Assembly: GCA_902362925.1 (NCBI GenBank)
Contig: CABIYL010000005.1
DNA from: Pseudoflavonifractor sp902362925
GTDB taxonomy: Bacteria > Bacillota > Clostridia > Oscillospirales > Oscillospiraceae
Direction: 5' to 3' (one strand)
Length of the DNA stretch: 64,000 nucleotides
Under the pieces are notes generated by a model that made no database searches, was not told where the DNA came from, and saw only the letters and a program-made list of their open reading frames with translations. Below are positions 60,889 to 64,000 of the stretch, one piece after another; the stretch's first letter is position 1, and the number at the start of each line of letters is the position of its first letter. The translations under genes were made by a program, and so were the position numbers.

Positions 60889-61941
60889 TCAGAAGGGAAG
60901 GCCGCTGTTTCCGGGCATCTGCTGCCCGTCGGCGGACTGGGGCGTAGCGTCGGAGACGGCGCAGTAGTACCGGGCCAGGGTGCTGGTGTAGTACCCGGTG
61001 AGCCAGACGGTGAAGGGCAGGGGGAGCACAAAGGACAGAACCTCGCCGGCCACAATACCCACGGTGAGGGCGGTCATGCTGCCCGAGCCCAGGAAGAGGA
61101 CACAGCCCACACCCACGCACACGCCGGACACCAGCCCGGAGAGCACCGCGGACAGGATGTTCCACCCGATAAAGGACAGGGCCAGCTTGAAAATCTCCCC
61201 GTAGCGGCCGGAGAGCAGGCGGCGGCTGCGGCGCACAGCCTCCAGGGGGCCGTCGTCAGGCCGGTCTGCCAGGCAGAAGGGGGCGAAGGCATACCGCAGG
61301 GTGAGGAACAGGATGAGCAGGGCAGCGGCGATGAAAATTACGATAATGATCGGATAGAGCACCAGCAGCTGGCCGACCAGCTGTTCCGCGGAGGCGGTGT
61401 AGAGATAGGAACCCATGAGGAACATGGTCAGCAGGAAGGAGATGGCCAGCGTGACCGGCACCAGCACCAGGAAGGCCCAGCACAGGGAGAAGGCCAGCAC
61501 AATCAGGTTCATCACGATGACCCGACCGGCCATACCGAAGCCGCCCAGCAGGTCCCCGTAGGAGGCATCCTCTCCACGGCTGCGCTGCAGGGTGTAGCCG
61601 TAGTAGCCGAACTCCATGACAACGGCGTAGAGCTGGAGGAGCACCTGAAGGAAGAACACAGGCAGCGCCGCAGGAGAAGAGGGGGTGCTGAGGGCATTGA
61701 GCAGAACCTGGGGGTCGTCGGTGGTAAACAGAACGGTCAGCAGGTCCCTGGTGTAGGGCACCGAGCTGCCCAGCACCAGGTTCAGCAGGAGAAAGAGGCC
61801 GCTGGTGAGGAGCAGATAGACTAGCGTCACCTTCCACACCCTGGGGCGTGCGGTGCGCATATCCTCTTTGGCGGCCCGCTTCAGGTCTTTCCGATTGAAG
61901 AACACGGGCGGGCTGAATATGGGAGCATTATAACTGTACAT
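60889..61941 (-). CDS. DUF975-family integral membrane protein
   Basis: A 350-residue protein. RKDLKRAAKEDMRTARPRVW at the N-terminus is the 'KxxAxxxL' DUF975 start. Six membrane segments follow, such as LVYLLLTSGLFLLLNLVLG, VIVMNLIVLAFSLCWAFLVL and YPIIIVIFIAAALLILFLTL. The RYAFAPFCLADRPDDGPLEA and SRRLLSGRYGEIFKLALSFIGW region is the most conserved part of this family. Function unknown. Confidence 0.85.
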   Translation of the reverse strand: MYSYNAPIFSPPVFFNRKDLKRAAKEDMRTARPRVWKVTLVYLLLTSGLFLLLNLVLGSSVPYTRDLLTVLFTTDDPQVLLNALSTPSSPAALPVFFLQVLLQLYAVVMEFGYYGYTLQRSRGEDASYGDLLGGFGMAGRVIVMNLIVLAFSLCWAFLVLVPVTLAISFLLTMFLMGSYLYTASAEQLVGQLLVLYPIIIVIFIAAALLILFLTLRYAFAPFCLADRPDDGPLEAVRRSRRLLSGRYGEIFKLALSFIGWNILSAVLSGLVSGVCVGVGCVLFLGSGSMTALTVGIVAGEVLSFVLPLPFTVWLTGYYTSTLARYYCAVSDATPQSADGQQMPGNSGLPF

Positions 61942-62161
61942 GAGCGGATTCCTCCTCTCTCAGATGTGTGCATCATACCATACCGGGCGGGGAAATGCAA
62001 ACCGGACAGGGGAAGAACACCGTTGCGGCTGCAGGGACAATCTGGTATAGTTGGAACTGACAGGACAGCGGTCCGGCAGCGGAGCTGCAGAGTTTCAAGA
62101 TTTTTTCTGGGAGTGCTCCCAGACAGCACCCGGCGGATCTGAAAAATAAGGAGGAGCGGCC

Positions 62162-62677
62162 ATGATTCACATCTACTGCGGAGACGGGAAGGGAAAGACC
62201 ACCTGTGCCTTTGGCCTGGCCCTGCGGGCGGCGGGCCGGGGAAGAAAGGTGCTCATCACCCAGTTTCTCAAGAGCGGGGACAGCGGCGAGCGGGCCGCCA
62301 TGGCCCATGTGCCCGGCGTGACGCTGCTGGAGGTGCCCGAGCGGATGAAGTTCACCTTCCGGATGACTGAAGAGGAGAAGGTATCCTTCGGCGCCCGGAT
62401 GAAAGCTCTTCTGGAGCAGACACGGGCTGTGGTGGAGAAAGGGGAGCTGGGCATGCTGGTGATGGACGAGTGCTGTGCGGCTGTGGCCAAGGGTCTGCTG
62501 CCCCTGGAGGATGTGCTCAGCCTTCTGGACAGCGTGCCGGAGGACCTGGAGGTGATCATCACCGGCCGGAACCCGGACCCTGCCCTGGTGGAGCGTGCCG
62601 ACTACATCACCGAGATGAAAAAAATCCGCCACCCCTTTGACAAGGGTGTGGCCGCCCGCAAGGGCATCGAGTGGTAA
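62162..62677 (+). CDS. Cob(I)yrinic acid a,c-diamide adenosyltransferase
   Basis: A 171-residue protein after GGAGG. The CobO/BtuR P-loop is IYCGDGKGKTTCAFGLALRA at the N-terminus. ITQFLKSG and MLVMDECCAAVAKGLLP (Walker B) follow, then VIITGRNPDPALVERADYIT and the C-terminal KKIRHPFDKGVAARKGIEW. It transfers adenosyl to cobalt in the corrinoid pathway. It stands alone here; no cobalamin riboswitch is visible in the 100 bases upstream. Confidence 0.93.
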   Translation: MIHIYCGDGKGKTTCAFGLALRAAGRGRKVLITQFLKSGDSGERAAMAHVPGVTLLEVPERMKFTFRMTEEEKVSFGARMKALLEQTRAVVEKGELGMLVMDECCAAVAKGLLPLEDVLSLLDSVPEDLEVIITGRNPDPALVERADYITEMKKIRHPFDKGVAARKGIEW

Positions 62678-62689
62678 TATGCAGAGTGT

Positions 62690-62722
62690 GCGCGCCGGGT
62701 GGAAACCCGGCGCGCTTTCTGT
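62690..62722 (+). terminator. Terminator of the adenosyltransferase gene
   Basis: An 11-bp GC-rich stem (62690-62700 with 62705-62715) and GGAA loop, followed by TTTCTGTC. Confidence 0.85.
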
Positions 62723-62922
62723 CTTTAAGAGGCGGAAAAGTGGATAATCTGGAATAAAAAACCGTACAAATGAACCGCCTAAAAAAGAAATAAAAATAAC
62801 ATTTTACACAATAACAAAAACAGGAAAACGGGGAAAATGTATAAATAGTGCATTTATAAAAGTCAAAAATCCGGGTAAATTTTTGGTCAAATAAAATATT
62901 GCATAATTTATACAATGAAACC

Positions 62923-62950
62923 TTGAAAAGTTTTGACAAAATGATATAAT
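62923..62950 (+). promoter_or_regulatory. Promoter of ppdK
   Basis: TTGAAA (62923-62928), 16-base spacer, TATAAT (62945-62950), in a strongly AT-rich stretch 122 bases before the ATG. The leader that follows holds a short hairpin (CAGGCTGCGGCAGCCTG at about 62971-62987). The 62723-62922 stretch has no gene. Confidence 0.75.
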
Positions 62951-63072
62951 GATTTCCATTAAGGGGAAATCAGGCTGCGGCAGCCTGCGCGTCTTCCGAA
63001 GAGAAACTGTCGTCCCTTACGGAAGGACAGACACCACGCTTGCATCCCCATCCCGCTAAGGAGGAAGTATAC

Positions 63073-64000
63073 ATGGCACACAAGTACGTCTATCTCTTTT
63101 CCGAGGGCAATGGCTCCATGCGTGAGCTGCTGGGCGGCAAGGGCGCTAACCTGGCCGAAATGACCAATCTGGGCATGCCTGTGCCCCAGGGCTTCACCGT
63201 TACCACCGAGGCCTGCACTCAGTATTATAATGACGGCCGTCAGATCAACGAGGAGATCCAGGCTCAGATCTATGAGTACCTGGCCAAGATGGAGGAGATC
63301 TGCGGAAAGAAGTTTGCCGATCCCGAGAACCCCCTGCTGGTGTCCGTCCGCTCCGGCGCCCGCGCCTCCATGCCCGGCATGATGGATACCATCCTGAACC
63401 TGGGCCTGAACGACGTTGTGGTGGAGGGCCTGGCCAAGTTCACCAACAACCCCCGCTTCGCCTATGACTCCTACCGCCGGTTCATCCAGATGTTCTCCGA
63501 CGTGGTCATGGAGCTGTCCAAGAAGCGCTTTGAGGAGATCATCGACGACGTCAAGGCCAAGAAGGGCGTCAAGCAGGACGTGGAGCTGGACACCGACGAC
63601 ATGAAGAACCTGGTCGTCCTGTTCAAGGAGTTCTACAAGAAGGAAAAGGGCGAGGACTTCCCCCAGGATCCCAAGGTCCAGCTGATGGAGGCCGTCAAGG
63701 CCGTGTTCCGCTCCTGGGACAACCCCCGTGCCAATGTATACCGCCGCATGAACGAGATCCCCTACGACTGGGGCACTGCCGTCAACGTCCAGTCCATGGT
63801 CTTCGGCAACTCCGGCAACAACTCCGGTACCGGCGTGGCCTTCACCCGCAACCCCGCCACCGGTGAGAAGGCCCTGTTCGGCGAGTACCTCATCAACGCC
63901 CAGGGCGAGGACGTGGTGGCCGGCGTGCGCACCCCCTCTCCCATCAGCAAGCTCCACGAGGAGATGCCCGAGGTGTACGACCAGTTCGCCGACATCGCCA
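63073..64000 (+). CDS. ppdK: Pyruvate phosphate dikinase, N-terminal part (runs off the window)
   Basis: The ATG at 63073 follows AAGGAGG and the frame is open to the window end (309 codons). The ATP-grasp nucleotide-binding domain is clear: YLFSEGNGSMRELLGGKGANLAEM, VPQGFTVTTEAC, LLVSVRSGARASMPGMMDTI (the PPDK/PEP-synthase signature) and FGNSGNNSGTGVAFTRNPATG. It interconverts pyruvate, ATP and Pi with PEP, AMP and PPi. The swivelling phospho-His and the C-terminal PEP domains lie to the right of the window. Confidence 0.95.
   Translation, partial: MAHKYVYLFSEGNGSMRELLGGKGANLAEMTNLGMPVPQGFTVTTEACTQYYNDGRQINEEIQAQIYEYLAKMEEICGKKFADPENPLLVSVRSGARASMPGMMDTILNLGLNDVVVEGLAKFTNNPRFAYDSYRRFIQMFSDVVMELSKKRFEEIIDDVKAKKGVKQDVELDTDDMKNLVVLFKEFYKKEKGEDFPQDPKVQLMEAVKAVFRSWDNPRANVYRRMNEIPYDWGTAVNVQSMVFGNSGNNSGTGVAFTRNPATGEKALFGEYLINAQGEDVVAGVRTPSPISKLHEEMPEVYDQFADIA

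Noticed and set aside
62040..62161. Cobalamin riboswitch upstream of the adenosyltransferase gene
   Set aside because: No B12-box-like sequence or long structured leader could be seen; the gap is only about 200 bases.

Overview
The window is a chromosomal stretch of a GC-rich anaerobic Firmicute. The protein content (SLH-domain surface proteins, PBSX-like phage genes, an ECF transporter, a CD1871A-type CXXC protein, pyruvate phosphate dikinase, DUF975 and TrmO proteins, AGGAGG ribosome binding sites) suggests a gut member of the Clostridia, most likely Oscillospirales of the Flavonifractor/Lawsonibacter/Pseudoflavonifractor type. The genus is an inference from gene style, not from a marker gene.

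Region 1 (1-6.5 kb) is a less GC-rich mobile-element graveyard. Two co-directional IS30-family copies (the end of one at 1-89, a complete one at 4709-5923) bracket an IS66 transposase relic, a replication-initiator-like gene, a zeta-type toxin with its small upstream partner, and a frameshifted tyrosine recombinase. An IS21 istA relic follows.

Region 2 (6.5-25.1 kb) is a phage-derived particle locus. It has a Mor-like activator and terminase large subunit on the minus strand. Divergent from these are a capsid protein, head-tail connectors and a PBSX-like contractile tail (sheath, tube, chaperone, LysM protein, hub, baseplate). Then come three host-like cell-surface genes (one membrane-anchored, two SLH), a resolvase relic, and finally portal, small scaffold-like protein, tail fibre and XkdX-like protein. 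I find no integrase, replication, lysis, protease or tape-measure gene. The tape-measure slot holds a chaperone-like protein with a low-complexity repeat tail. This reorganised, streamlined element is the best candidate here for an undescribed system (domesticated particle, GTA-like agent or satellite).

Region 3 (25.1-40.6 kb) is a ten-gene minus-strand operon for an exported cell-surface polysaccharide. It encodes UDP-GlcNAc 2-epimerase and UDP-ManNAc dehydrogenase (so UDP-ManNAcA), a GT2, three CgeB-like glycosyltransferases (one of 1379 residues), a TagGH-like ABC exporter, a heparinase-like lyase and a serine hydrolase. A related beta-rich module occurs at the N-terminus of the lyase and hydrolase and possibly three times at the C-terminus of the giant transferase. 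The polymer could be the wall polymer that the SLH proteins bind, although no CsaB pyruvyltransferase is seen.

Region 4 (40.6-48.7 kb) starts with a hairpin-rich spacer carrying a tRNA 3'-end relic. It continues with a minus-strand operon for an ECF-type transporter (S-like protein, fused double ATPase, T component), a PHP-domain protein and an RpiR regulator, divergent from a GH42 beta-galactosidase.

Region 5 (48.9-64 kb) is ordinary chromosome: glycogen synthase with a Lys/Ala/Pro-rich N-terminal tail; a two-component system divergent (through a perfect inverted repeat) from a redox cassette (lipoprotein, CD1871A protein, frameshifted polyferredoxin, TlpA-like lipoprotein); a CatA-like acetyltransferase; a MoxR-VWA pair; a CIRCE-controlled Hsp20; an EFR1-type ferredoxin; TrmO; a DUF975 protein; a cob(I)alamin adenosyltransferase; and the start of ppdK running off the window.
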